DNA from: Sporolactobacillus sp. THM7-4
GTDB lineage: Bacteria; Bacillota; Bacilli; Bacillales; Sporolactobacillaceae
DNA length: 64,000 nucleotides
Direction of reading: 5' to 3'
Assembly: GCF_004153165.1 (NCBI RefSeq)
Contig: NZ_SEMD01000001.1
Coordinates: 62,001-126,000, forward strand
Part shown: positions 55,698-64,000 of the stretch, piece after piece
Layout of the letters: the number at the start of each line of letters is the position of its first letter
How positions within the stretch are numbered: the first letter of the stretch is position 1
Notes under the pieces: generated by a model
Told to the model about the DNA's origin: nothing
What the model saw: the letters and a program-made list of their open reading frames with translations, nothing else
Database searches by the model: none
Made by a program: the position numbers and the translations under genes

Positions 55698-58600
55698 TTA
55701 TACAGGCTGTGCCGATTTCGAGACAGTCAATCTGCCTTGTTTTTTCATGTAAAAGGCTTCTTCTTTTGCCTCATTCTCGGACATTCCCTGAGACTCAAGC
55801 TGCTTGATCTGAGCGAGCATCGCTTTATAGTCACGAGGAATGATCTTTATCAGCCGTTCTCTTGTTTCATCCCAATGCAGCAGTGCCTGTTCCGCCTTTG
55901 GACTTCCCGTGTACTTCAAATGATTCTTGATAAGTGTATATAATTCTTCCAGCTCTTCTTTATCACTCACTCGCTCCAGGTCAACGAGTTCTTTATTGAT
56001 ATGCGTCATCACCGTTTTCTCAGGTTGAACATCCGGCAGAATATATGCTGTTCCGCCGGACATTCCAGCCGCGAAGTTCCGTCCGACCGAGCCGAGGACA
56101 ATTACTTTTCCTCCGGTCATGTACTCGCATCCGTTTTCCCCAACTCCTTCAACAACAGCATTCGCACCGCTGTTTCTGACGCAGAACCGTCCGCCCGCAG
56201 TTCCCCGGATGTACGCTTCACCGCTTGTTGCGCCAAAGAACGCAACATTTCCCATCATTGCCTGTGAATCGACCGAGACATTTTCCACTTCTTCGGAACG
56301 GATAATGACCTTTCCTCCTGAGAGCCCTTTACCTACATAATCGTTTGCGTCCCCGGTCAGTGTCATCGTTACGCCCTTCGGAATGAATGAAGCGAAACTC
56401 TGGCCGGCACTGCCGGTAAACGAAAGATTAATGGTGTTCTCCGGAAGACCTTTGCCGCCTGTTGATTTTGAAATAACATAGCCGAGCGTCGTGCCAACCG
56501 TGCGATCGGAATTTCCCAGTTGATAAGAGAGATGAATCGGCTGTTTGTTTTCGATGGTCGACAGGCAGGAAGAAACAAGATGGCGGTCATCGAAACGTCT
56601 TTCAAGATGATGATCCTGCGCTCTCGCGAAGAAACGCCTCGATACATCGCTTTCCGCCTGGTAAAGTAAGTCTGACAGATCAAGGCAGCGTGCCTTCCAG
56701 TGGCGCTGTACCGCCTTCTTGACCCTGAGCAGGTGAGCCTGGCCAACGACTTCCTCGAGAGAATGATAGCCAAGTTCAGCTAAATGTTCACGTATATCCT
56801 GAGCAATGAAGGTCATGAAGTTGACAATGTAATCCGGATTGCCCGTGAAATTTTTGCGCAGAGTCGGATTCTGAGTCGCAATGCCCACGGGACAGGTATC
56901 AAGATGGCAGTGTCTCATCATCAGGCAGCCAAGAACAACAAGAGGGGCTGTCGCAAATCCGAATTCTTCTGCTCCCAGACAGGCAGCAATCAGAACATCC
57001 CGTCCGGTCATCAGTTTCCCGTCTGTTTCCAGTCTGACGCGGTCACGAAGCCCGTTCTTCATTAATGTCTGGTGTGCTTCCGCAAGACCGAGCTCCCATG
57101 GAATACCGGCATGCTGAATGCTGGCCTTGGACGCTGCACCTGTTCCGCCGTCATGTCCACTGATCAGAATGACGTCCGCCTTGCCTTTTGCAACACCGGC
57201 TGCGATCGTTCCGACTCCTGCTTTGGCAACCAGTTTGACACTGATTCTTGCTTTCGGGTTGCTGGATTTCAAATCATAGATTAATTGAGCGAGATCTTCA
57301 ATCGAATAAATATCGTGATGCGGTGGCGGAGAAATCAGGGCAACCCCCGTAGTTGCACGGCGTGTTTTTGCGATCCACGGGTACACTTTTCCGGCAGGCA
57401 GCTGGCCGCCTTCACCCGGTTTAGCACCCTGAGCCATTTTAATCTGCAGTTCGCTCGCTTCAGAAAGATAATAGCTGGTTACCCCGAAACGCCCCGATGC
57501 AACCTGTTTAATAGCGCTGCGCCGCCAGTCGCCGTTCTCGTCGCGAAGATAGCGTTCCGCGTCTTCACCGCCCTCGCCGCTGTTACTTTTTCCACCGATC
57601 CGGTTCATTGCAATGGCCAGTGCCTCGTGTGTTTCCTTGCTGATTGATCCATACGACATAGCTCCGGTCTTAAAACGTTTAAAGAGGCTTTCAACAGGCT
57701 CAACCTCATCAATCGGGATCGGTTTGCGGTCCCTTTCAAAAGTCAGCAGGCTGCGGATTGTCGAGAAAGGCGCCTCGTCGACCATTTCTGCATACTCCTT
57801 ATACAGCTTGTAATCATTTCGTCTTGTCGCCTGTTGCAACATGTGAACAATCAAAGGATCAATTTTATGCTGCTCGCCTCCCTGGCGCCACTGCATGTTG
57901 CTGCCGGGATCAAGCGGTATCAGGCAGCCCCTTTGTCGTTCTTCGGTTGCTTTTTTGTGGCGGAGAGTGGTTTCCCCGGCAATTTCGTCCAGACCGATGC
58001 CGCCAATCTGGGAAACCGTCCCTTCAAAATACTTGTTGACCAGTTCCCGGGACAGGCCGAGAGCTTCAAATGTCTGAGCACCCCGATAACTTTGAATCGA
58101 AGAGATGCCGACTTTTGACATGACTTTGACCAGCCCGCCGACAAGTGCCTTAATGTAGTTTTGTTCAGCTTTCTCGATCGACGTCTTCAAGCGACCCTGC
58201 TTTTCCAGTCTGCATACAGTCTCAAGCGCCAGATACGGATGAACAGCATCCGCACCGTAACCGAGCAGAGCGGCAACCTGATGACTGTCACGCGGCTCTC
58301 CGGAGTCAACGATCAGGCTGACCTGAGGCCGGGTTCCCTGATCAATCAGATGATGGTGCAGAGCACTGACAGCAAGCAGTGACGGAATTGGCAGATGTTT
58401 TTCGTCAACTCCGCGATCAGAAAGGACAATCAGTGAGGCTCCTTCATGGACGGCCTGATCCACACGAAGAATCAGCCGATCCATGTCCTCCTGCAAACCT
58501 TCTTCGGCAACAAACAATGTATCGATCACTACGGTTTTTAAACCCGAATTTTTTACGGCCCGGAATGTTTTCCGGTCCAGAATCGGTTGGCTCAGGCGAA

Positions 58601-60245
58601 TCTGACTCGTCACGTGATGAACCGGATCGAGCAGGCTGATCTGCGGACCGAGCCAGGTGACCCTGGACATGACCCATGCCTCACGAATAGCGTCGATCGG
58701 AGGATTGGTGACCTGAGAGAACCACTGCTTGAAGTAATCGAACAAAAGCTGGGATTTGTCTGACAGTACAGCAAGGGGTGTGTCGTTTCCCATTGAACCG
58801 GTCGGTTCCTTGCCTGTTTCAGCCATAGGCTCGATCGCTTTGCTGACATCTTCATACGTATATCCATGCACTTTCTGCTGAAAAAGGAGATCTTCCTCGT
58901 TTGACAACTGATGCTCCGAAAGATCTGTTTTCAGAGATATGACTGACTTCTTCAGAAGTTCATGATAAGACTCAGAATGGCAGATTTCTTCTTTCAATTC
59001 GTCGCTTGGTATGATTCGGCCCTTTTCAGTGTCGATAAGCAGCAGCTGGCCTGGTTTCAGGTGGCATCTCTCTTTGATATTTTCCGCATCCAGATCCGCA
59101 ACGCCGACCTCCGAGGAGAAAACGACCTTATCATCCGTCGTAATATAATAACGAGCCGGACGAAGCCCGTTCCGATCCAAAATCGCACCAATTTGTTTAC
59201 CGTTGCAAAATCCGAGTGCCATCGGCCCGTCCCATGGTTCCATGATCCGGCTGTGGAACTCATAAAATTCACGCAGGTACGGCGGGAGATCAGGATTATT
59301 TTCCCACGGCTCAGGTACCATCATCATGACAGCATGAGGCAGCGAAAAACCATTATGGGTCAGGAATTCCAGTACATTGTCAAAAATTGCCGAATCGCTT
59401 CCTTCGGGGTCGATAATCTGTGGAAGGTGACCCCCTGAAAGACGTTTCGCCCTGGCATTGAACCAGCTCATATTTCCGCGAATGGTATTGATTTCACCGT
59501 TATGGACAATCATACGGTTGGGATGTGCCCGTTCCCAGCTGGGAAACGTATTCGTGCTGTAGCGGGAATGCACTAAAGCAAGTGATGAAACAAAACGTTC
59601 ATCCTGCAGATCGGTATAAAAAGCAGATACTTCTTTAGCCCGGAGCATACCTTTATAAACAAGAGTCTGGCTGGAAAGGCTTGCGATGTAAATCTCGTCC
59701 TTCAGTCTGGCTTCAATAGCCTTCCTCAGCAGATAAAGTTCCCGATCAAGCACCGATCCCGCGTCATCATTAGCCGTGCCGATAAACATTTGATACATAT
59801 AAGGAGCTTTACTTCTTGCGAGCCGGCTGATCTCATTTTCATCAACCGGTACGTCACGCTCTCCGTAAAGGCGAAGATTGCGCGCAGCGATACAGGCTTT
59901 GATCTTTCCAATCGCAACCAGCCTGTTTGAGCGATCCTGGGGCAGGAAGAACATGCCGACGCCGTAATGTCCTGCCTCGGGAATTTGAAAAGAACAGACA
60001 GAGTGGAAAAACCGATCCGGCACCTGTACAAGAATGCCTGCCCCGTCTCCCGTTTTTCCGTCAGCAGCCTTACCTGCGCGATGATCCAGTCTCGCCAGCA
60101 TTTCCAGTGCGGTCTTAACGACTTGATTGGATGCCCGGCCTTTAATGTCCGCATAGAGCCCGATCCCGCAGGAATCATGCTCAAATTCCGGGCGATACAA
60201 GCCACCATCTATTGTCTGGTCAGTTGATTTGCTATTTGTCCTCAT
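55698..60245 (-). CDS. gltB: Glutamate synthase large subunit
   Basis: This is the 1515-residue core of ammonia assimilation: it transfers the glutamine amide to 2-oxoglutarate. C26 in EFEHDSCGIG is the N-terminal nucleophile after removal of a 25-residue propeptide. The glutaminase domain runs to about 420, the FMN domain lies near 840-1210, and a [3Fe-4S] cluster binds CLMMRHCHLDTCPVGIA near 1140-1160. The C-terminal GXGXG domain carries structural repeats. ATG 60245 has AAGGAAGG 9 bases upstream; a TTG at 60272 is an unlikely start. Activated by GltC, encoded divergently (B. subtilis gltA equivalent). Confidence 0.96.
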   Translation of the reverse strand: MRTNSKSTDQTIDGGLYRPEFEHDSCGIGLYADIKGRASNQVVKTALEMLARLDHRAGKAADGKTGDGAGILVQVPDRFFHSVCSFQIPEAGHYGVGMFFLPQDRSNRLVAIGKIKACIAARNLRLYGERDVPVDENEISRLARSKAPYMYQMFIGTANDDAGSVLDRELYLLRKAIEARLKDEIYIASLSSQTLVYKGMLRAKEVSAFYTDLQDERFVSSLALVHSRYSTNTFPSWERAHPNRMIVHNGEINTIRGNMSWFNARAKRLSGGHLPQIIDPEGSDSAIFDNVLEFLTHNGFSLPHAVMMMVPEPWENNPDLPPYLREFYEFHSRIMEPWDGPMALGFCNGKQIGAILDRNGLRPARYYITTDDKVVFSSEVGVADLDAENIKERCHLKPGQLLLIDTEKGRIIPSDELKEEICHSESYHELLKKSVISLKTDLSEHQLSNEEDLLFQQKVHGYTYEDVSKAIEPMAETGKEPTGSMGNDTPLAVLSDKSQLLFDYFKQWFSQVTNPPIDAIREAWVMSRVTWLGPQISLLDPVHHVTSQIRLSQPILDRKTFRAVKNSGLKTVVIDTLFVAEEGLQEDMDRLILRVDQAVHEGASLIVLSDRGVDEKHLPIPSLLAVSALHHHLIDQGTRPQVSLIVDSGEPRDSHQVAALLGYGADAVHPYLALETVCRLEKQGRLKTSIEKAEQNYIKALVGGLVKVMSKVGISSIQSYRGAQTFEALGLSRELVNKYFEGTVSQIGGIGLDEIAGETTLRHKKATEERQRGCLIPLDPGSNMQWRQGGEQHKIDPLIVHMLQQATRRNDYKLYKEYAEMVDEAPFSTIRSLLTFERDRKPIPIDEVEPVESLFKRFKTGAMSYGSISKETHEALAIAMNRIGGKSNSGEGGEDAERYLRDENGDWRRSAIKQVASGRFGVTSYYLSEASELQIKMAQGAKPGEGGQLPAGKVYPWIAKTRRATTGVALISPPPHHDIYSIEDLAQLIYDLKSSNPKARISVKLVAKAGVGTIAAGVAKGKADVILISGHDGGTGAASKASIQHAGIPWELGLAEAHQTLMKNGLRDRVRLETDGKLMTGRDVLIAACLGAEEFGFATAPLVVLGCLMMRHCHLDTCPVGIATQNPTLRKNFTGNPDYIVNFMTFIAQDIREHLAELGYHSLEEVVGQAHLLRVKKAVQRHWKARCLDLSDLLYQAESDVSRRFFARAQDHHLERRFDDRHLVSSCLSTIENKQPIHLSYQLGNSDRTVGTTLGYVISKSTGGKGLPENTINLSFTGSAGQSFASFIPKGVTMTLTGDANDYVGKGLSGGKVIIRSEEVENVSVDSQAMMGNVAFFGATSGEAYIRGTAGGRFCVRNSGANAVVEGVGENGCEYMTGGKVIVLGSVGRNFAAGMSGGTAYILPDVQPEKTVMTHINKELVDLERVSDKEELEELYTLIKNHLKYTGSPKAEQALLHWDETRERLIKIIPRDYKAMLAQIKQLESQGMSENEAKEEAFYMKKQGRLTVSKSAQPV

Positions 60246-60351
60246 AAAAGTCATCCTTCCTTCTGTTGGCAATCAGCGCATCATTTCTGTGCTACTTTTC
60301 AGAAAACGGGTCCTCTTTGTCTTTGTTTTTTCCGAAAAGTATGTTAATTGT

Positions 60352-60381
60352 ATTTTACTATTTCTTTATCAATCTTTACAA
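60352..60381 (-). promoter_or_regulatory. Putative promoter of gltB-gltD
   Basis: TTGTAA and TAAAAT are separated by 18 bases on the minus strand. A -35-like TTTACA for gltC overlaps it on the plus strand (60375-60380), so the two promoters are back to back. Confidence 0.5.
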
Positions 60382-60402
60382 TATATAATTAAGATTATAT
60401 TT

Positions 60403-60417
60403 ATCTCGATTTAAGAT
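60403..60417. promoter_or_regulatory. GltC-type LysR operator
   Basis: ATCT-CGATTTA-AGAT is a palindrome with the T-N11-A spacing of LysR-type sites. It lies 18 bases before the gltC start and 22 bases upstream of the gltB -35. Weaker half-sites ATCTT and AAGAT flank the promoter at about 60372 and 60391. Confidence 0.65.
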
Positions 60418-60434
60418 GAATGGGAGCTGACTCC

Positions 60435-61340
60435 ATGGAATTACGGCAAATCGAGTACTTTATCGAAACAGCAAAAAGAGAACATGTTACCCGGGCTGCC
60501 GAAGCTCTTCATGTCGCCCAGTCGGCGATCAGCAGGCAAATTACGCTTTTGGAAAATGAACTGGGTATCTCTTTGTTTACTCGAAAAGGCCGAAATATCC
60601 AGCTGACACCAATGGGCAAAATATTTCTGGAGCATGCCGAACGGGGGCTTCTTGAATTCGAGAAAGCACAGCAGAAAATCAGGGAGCATCTGAATCCCGA
60701 AGTCGGGCTGATCCGTCTCGGCATCTCGACCAGCCTGTCTGTTCACACTTTGCCGATTATGCTTCAAAATTTCCATGAAAAGCACCCCGGGATTGACTTC
60801 CAGCTTCACCAGGGTACTGTCCCCTATCTTATTCAACTGATTGAACGCGGGACGATTGATCTCGCTTTTGCTTCCCCTGTTCCGAAGCACCATAGCATCG
60901 TTAAAAGCTCTATTCTTTATACGGAACGCATGGTTCTGCTCCTGCCGGAAAATCATCCGCTTGCGGAACGGGAACCGGTCACTTTGAGCCAGCTCAGGGA
61001 GGAACGGTTTATCACGTTTCGAAGCAAGTTGTCACTGCAGGAACTATTTCGTGATGCCTGCCGTCAGGACGGATTCGACCCGGATATTGTTTTTGAGGGA
61101 GAAGATATGGACACGATCAAAGGACTCGTCGCTGCTGGCTTCGGTATCGCGCTCATGCCTGAAAATGCAGTAACGTACAATCTTCCTCCGGATGTCGTGA
61201 CCGTTCCCCTCTCCTCGCCTAAAATTTCACGGGCTGTCGGTTTAATCTGGCCGAGGGAACGGGATCTTGCACCGTCCGAGCAGCTTTTTTCCAAATTTAT
61301 CGATGAGTTCTATGAAAGGCTGTACAGATTCGGTCAATAA
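60435..61340 (+). CDS. gltC: LysR family transcriptional activator GltC
   Basis: This is a 301-residue LysR-type regulator. The N-terminal helix-turn-helix reads ELRQIEYFIETAKREHVT and then RAAEALHVAQSAISRQI. The effector domain (about 90-301) contains LRLG-type strands and GTIDLAFASPVP. The N-terminus MELRQIEYF is the same as in B. subtilis GltC. ATG 60435 has GGGAG 8 bases upstream. It is divergent from gltB with a shared operator, so it probably activates gltBD when 2-oxoglutarate is high and represses its own gene. Confidence 0.93.
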   Translation: MELRQIEYFIETAKREHVTRAAEALHVAQSAISRQITLLENELGISLFTRKGRNIQLTPMGKIFLEHAERGLLEFEKAQQKIREHLNPEVGLIRLGISTSLSVHTLPIMLQNFHEKHPGIDFQLHQGTVPYLIQLIERGTIDLAFASPVPKHHSIVKSSILYTERMVLLLPENHPLAEREPVTLSQLREERFITFRSKLSLQELFRDACRQDGFDPDIVFEGEDMDTIKGLVAAGFGIALMPENAVTYNLPPDVVTVPLSSPKISRAVGLIWPRERDLAPSEQLFSKFIDEFYERLYRFGQ

Positions 61341-61366
61341 ATTCCCCCGGTGTGCCTGATAAACTG

Positions 61367-61408
61367 AAACAGCCGCCCTTTCCCGCAGAAGGGAAAGAGC
61401 GGCTGTTC
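61367..61408. terminator. Bidirectional terminator between gltC and lipA
   Basis: AACAGCCGC and CTTTCCC pair with GGGAAAG and CGGCTGTT in a long stem with a small internal bulge and a 6-base loop. Both sides are only moderately T-rich. Serves two converging genes. Confidence 0.75.
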
Positions 61409-61410
61409 CA

Positions 61411-62340
61411 TTATCCGTTTTTCGTTTCACGTCTTTCTTCTTCAATCAGTTGATCATGATGCAGCCTCGATGCTTCACTGACCTGTTCGTCAGCGTGGTA
61501 AGACGAACGGACGAGCGGCCCCGCCTCGCAGTGCCTGAACCCTTTGGCAAGAGCGATTTTCTTCAGCTCCTCAAACTCCTCAGGAGAATAGTAGCGGACA
61601 ACATTAAGGTGTTTTCGGGTCGGTTGAAGATATTGGCCGATCACCATGATGTCGACATGATTTTCAAGAAGATCATCCATCGCCTGGAGAATTTCCTCTT
61701 TTGTCTCCCCGAGACCGACCATAATACTCGATTTGGTCGGCGTGTTCGGGCTCAGTTCCTTTACCCTTCTTAATACGGCAAGAGACCGGTCGTATGTAGC
61801 AATAGCCCGGACTTTCCTGGTCAGCCTGCGTACCGTTTCAATGTTGTGATTAAAAATATCCGGCTTTGCCTCCATTAACGTGGTGATGCTCTCATCGTCC
61901 CCCTTCATATCCGAAGGCAGCACTTCAATCGTGCAATATGGAGCTTTTCTGCGGATGGCACGAATCGTTTCCGCAAAGACGGATGCGCCGCCATCTTTCA
62001 AATCATCCCGGGCGACGGCCGTAACCACAACGTGACGCAGTTTCATTTTTTTCACTGAATCGGCAACCCTCTCCGGTTCCCTGAGATCAAGTTCAGTCGG
62101 ACGCCCGGTTTTTACCGCACAAAAGCGGCATCCCCTTGTGCAGATATCACCTAAAATCATAAACGTCGCCGTTCGTCTTGATCCCCAGCATTCATGAATA
62201 TTCGGACATCTCGCTTCTTCGCAAACAGTATGCAGCCGTTCTTCACGCATGAGATGTTTGATCCCGCGAAAATCCCGGTTCGTATTAATCCGGATCTTTA
62301 GCCATTCCGGCTTTCTCAGATATTTACCCTGCTCTGCCAT
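61411..62340 (-). CDS. lipA: Lipoyl synthase
   Basis: This radical SAM enzyme of 309 residues inserts two sulfurs into protein-bound octanoate. The auxiliary cluster ligands are C40, C45 and C51; the radical SAM ligands are C67, C71 and C74 in CTRGCRFC. The C-terminal RSSYHADE contains the serine ligand of the auxiliary cluster. ATG 62340 with AAGGGGG 7 bases upstream is clear; the frame opens far upstream, into the lipM gap. Follows lipM by 152 bases in one transcript. The SUF genes supply its clusters. Confidence 0.95.
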   Translation of the reverse strand: MAEQGKYLRKPEWLKIRINTNRDFRGIKHLMREERLHTVCEEARCPNIHECWGSRRTATFMILGDICTRGCRFCAVKTGRPTELDLREPERVADSVKKMKLRHVVVTAVARDDLKDGGASVFAETIRAIRRKAPYCTIEVLPSDMKGDDESITTLMEAKPDIFNHNIETVRRLTRKVRAIATYDRSLAVLRRVKELSPNTPTKSSIMVGLGETKEEILQAMDDLLENHVDIMVIGQYLQPTRKHLNVVRYYSPEEFEELKKIALAKGFRHCEAGPLVRSSYHADEQVSEASRLHHDQLIEEERRETKNG

Positions 62341-62426
62341 TCCAGTTCCCCCTTTATATCCTGTTCGAAGTGATGAATGAAAAGTTTTAACGTTCTTCGA
62401 TTTCAGGAAAAAATTGGCTTGTAAAC

Positions 62427-62459
62427 GCGTTACCCCGGGGTCCGGGGTGAGTGAAACGC
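62427..62459 (-). other. GC-rich hairpin between lipM and lipA
   Basis: CCCCGG and CCGGGG pair around a GGT loop, and outer GCGTT and AACGC add a second stem separated by a bulge. It lies in the intercistronic region of a transcript otherwise free of strong structure. No T-run follows directly, so it is not an ordinary terminator. Confidence 0.5.
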
Positions 62460-62492
62460 TTTGAAATCCGGCATTCTTTTCCCGTTCCGCTA

Positions 62493-63311
62493 TTAACGTG
62501 AAAAATTCCACTCGTCCGATTCGTACTTCGTTCTCGCGAGCTCCCGTACCTTCTGTTCCTCTTTTGCCGTCAGTTCACCCTGCTCAAGTGTGATTCCGAG
62601 TCCCCTTTCAAACCCGCGATAAAATGCCCGTTTGACCTCGGATAGTGGCGGCCTTTTGCCGGAAAGCATTTCGAGCGACACCGCTTTATCAACAAATGCC
62701 CGTTTCGCCCGCTCCTTTACCTGTTCATTTTTGTAAACGAAACAATCAAACAGCTTATCCAAATTTACGGACAGAGGAATCGAACCATGCTGCAGAATCA
62801 TGCCCTTCTGACGAGTCTGAGCGCTCCCGGCCGCTTTCCGCCCTTCAACGACCAGTTCATACCATGATGCCTCCTCAAAGCAAACCGCCGAATGTGACGC
62901 TTCACGGTTTTGCTCCGGAATCGCTAAATCCGCCTTAAGATTCAGAGCCCTGAATCCCTCAAGAAGCCCGGCAGACAGAACCCGATAGGCACCGACAACA
63001 GAACCGGGGATTCCCGGATAACTTTCCGGTAAAATGACACTGTATGTCAATTCATCATCATGCAGAACAGCAAGCCCGCCTGTCGGACGTCTGACCAGCC
63101 GAAAGCCATGTCTTCGTACACCATCCATGTCAATCCGGCCTTTTGTTTTCTGAAAATAACCGATTGACAGCCCCGGGGGATCCCAGCCGTAAAAACGGAG
63201 AATCGGCCGGGGTTCGCCGTGCTCCCTGTATTCGAGAAGGTATTCATCAAGCGCCATGTTATAAGCCGGGGATTGTTGTCCTGAGTCTAAAAAAAGCCAT
63301 TTCCCGTTCAT
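62493..63311 (-). CDS. lipM: Octanoyltransferase LipM
   Basis: This 272-residue enzyme moves octanoate from acyl carrier protein to GcvH, the first step of lipoate synthesis in Bacillales. The catalytic cysteine is C144 in [17 protein letters not shown]. Typical segments are [18 protein letters not shown] near 74-91 and [16 protein letters not shown] near 161. ATG 63311 has AAGGGG 7 bases upstream; the frame opens at 63359. The first gene of a lipM-lipA unit. It differs from LplJ in lacking the ATP-using lysine loop. Confidence 0.93.
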   Translation of the reverse strand: MNGKWLFLDSGQQSPAYNMALDEYLLEYREHGEPRPILRFYGWDPPGLSIGYFQKTKGRIDMDGVRRHGFRLVRRPTGGLAVLHDDELTYSVILPESYPGIPGSVVGAYRVLSAGLLEGFRALNLKADLAIPEQNREASHSAVCFEEASWYELVVEGRKAAGSAQTRQKGMILQHGSIPLSVNLDKLFDCFVYKNEQVKERAKRAFVDKAVSLEMLSGKRPPLSEVKRAFYRGFERGLGITLEQGELTAKEEQKVRELARTKYESDEWNFSR

Positions 63312-63439
63312 TTCCGTTTCCCCTTCCCCGCTCTTCATCATGTGTGACAGCGTTATCATATTTTCTCTGTTTAAAAAAATTGCTATGCTGATACCCGTAT
63401 TTATACATGTCCATTTGAAACGTAGCTAAGTCTCTTTTT

Positions 63440-63468
63440 ATCATACCAGTAAATTCAGGCAAAGGTAA
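63440..63468 (-). promoter_or_regulatory. Putative promoter of lipM-lipA
   Basis: TTACCT and TATGAT lie 17 bases apart on the minus strand, and TG one base before the -10 adds an extended motif. The leader would be about 120 bases. Confidence 0.6.
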
Positions 63469-63745
63469 CCCCTGGGCAAAAGAAAGTTCATTCACTCTGA
63501 AAATTGCATTTTGATTTTGATTACATTGCTCTATTCATGAGAACACTTGTATAAAGGAAATCCGGCAGGAGATTGCAGCCGTCGCCCGCAGTCCAGGCCT
63601 TTTGTGACTCAGGCGGCTGATTTTTTGTTTTTCCCACCGTACAAAAACGGACCCATACCTTTCTTGCTCCCCTGCGCTGTGATATATTGAAGGTAATTGC
63701 TTTTTGAATCAGATCATCTTTGATCTTTCGAAGGAGAGCTCGGTA
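63469..63745. other. Divergent intergenic region lipM / right-edge gene
   Basis: The region carries a plus-strand extended -10 (TGATATATT at 63680-63688) for the right-edge gene and the lipM promoter on the other strand. Between them a short TCAG/CTGA hairpin with a T-run occurs near 63609-63628. No other gene is evident. Confidence 0.35.
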
Positions 63746-64000
63746 ATGACTCGCTATTTCCAGATGACTTTCGTGCCCCACATTGAAAACGGCTCGAATT
63801 TCTATATATGGCTAACAAATGAACAAGGCAAACCTGTTGCGTTTCCTGACCGGAATTCCGGAGAGTCCGTTCCCGGATGGCTCGGTGAACACTCGCCTTT
63901 CCGTACGTTTCCCTCTCCGGCCAGCTTTGTCAGCGGCGGGCAGTTAATCACGGTCTCTGGAGCCATGATGACGATGGAAAGTGCTTTCCGGCTGATGCAG
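63746..64000 (+). CDS. Partial gene, N-terminus of an unidentified protein (cut by window edge)
   Basis: This frame is open from an ATG at 63746 to the window edge (85 codons). GGAGAG lies about 8 bases before the ATG, which supports a real start. The fragment is soluble-looking, with IENGSNFYIWLTNEQGKPVAF near 13-33, HSPFRTFPSP, and AMMTMESAFRLMQ at the end. It has no signal peptide or membrane segment. I do not recognise the family from this part. A large protein, possibly a SNF2-type helicase N-terminus, is a weak guess from the style of the segment alone. Confidence 0.65.
   Translation, partial: MTRYFQMTFVPHIENGSNFYIWLTNEQGKPVAFPDRNSGESVPGWLGEHSPFRTFPSPASFVSGGQLITVSGAMMTMESAFRLMQ

Noticed and set aside
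63259-63495. 78-codon minus-strand frame overlapping the lipM start
   Set aside because: It spans the lipM promoter, is out of frame with lipM, and lacks a ribosome site.
63521-63781. 86-codon minus-strand frame near the right edge
   Set aside because: It overlaps the plus-strand gene start on the opposite strand, with no ribosome site.

Overview
The window looks like an ordinary stretch of chromosome from an endospore-forming member of the Bacillota (order Bacillales). Gene order closely follows Bacillus subtilis in long blocks: yhfN-lplJ, then yhgE-yhgD-hemY-hemH-hemE-pbpF, then pgi/yuzA, then ndh-yutM-dapF-yuzB-yuzD-yutI-yutH-yutF-yutE-yutD-lytH-yunB-yunC-yunD, then sufB-U-S-D-C next to metQ-I-N, then gcvH. 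LytH, YunB, YutH and CotF-type proteins show that it makes spores. Base composition is moderate and even. I saw no prophage, insertion sequence, integrase or CRISPR array. The genus cannot be fixed from sequence reading alone; a Sporolactobacillus-like or other moderate-GC Bacillales is a guess. Several pieces that are apart in B. subtilis are fused here, so the window is a mosaic of conserved blocks. Most genes lie on the minus strand.

Layout: 0-2.3 kb rpiA and an M48 membrane protease; 2.4-4.4 kb lipoate ligase and a histidine phosphatase; 4.4-7.8 kb the YhgE membrane protein and its TetR-type neighbour with two shared palindromic operators; 7.9-13.6 kb late heme genes hemE-hemH-hemY and a class A penicillin-binding protein; 13.8-15.2 kb an amino acid permease; 15.5 kb a lone tRNA-Ala(CGC); 15.8-20.1 kb yggT, pgi, yuzA and asnB; 20.5-21.7 kb a type II NADH dehydrogenase with a Rex-like operator; 22.0-24.9 kb small iron-sulfur and cysteine-rich proteins around dapF; 24.9-32 kb sporulation and yut/yun genes; 32.3-37.6 kb the SUF iron-sulfur operon; 38.0-40.9 kb the methionine ABC importer behind a SAM-I riboswitch; 41-42.8 kb sigI-rsgI; 43.1 kb gcvH; 43.7-46.3 kb coat-like proteins, a CAP-domain protein and an SGNH hydrolase; 46.4-50.1 kb nrdIEF with two NrdR boxes; 50.2-53.8 kb ppx-ppk; 54.2-61.3 kb gltB-gltD and divergent gltC; 61.4-63.3 kb lipM-lipA; and a truncated plus-strand gene at the right edge.

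How the genes work together: the window joins several linked cofactor systems. SUF, YutM and YutI build and carry iron-sulfur clusters needed by LipA and glutamate synthase. LipM and LipA make lipoyl groups on GcvH, and LplJ salvages free lipoate. The methionine importer feeds SAM for LipA. Control elements readable from the DNA include the SAM riboswitch, NrdR boxes in the nrd promoter, a Rex-like site at ndh, a GltC-type LysR box between gltB and gltC, YhgD operators, a ribosome-site-masking hairpin before yunB, and an unexplained inverted repeat flanking the suf promoter. No striking novel system was found. The best candidates for new biology are the suf repeat, the yunB hairpin, the cysteine-rich cluster between yutM and yutI, and the HepT-like YutE that lacks the usual catalytic histidine.
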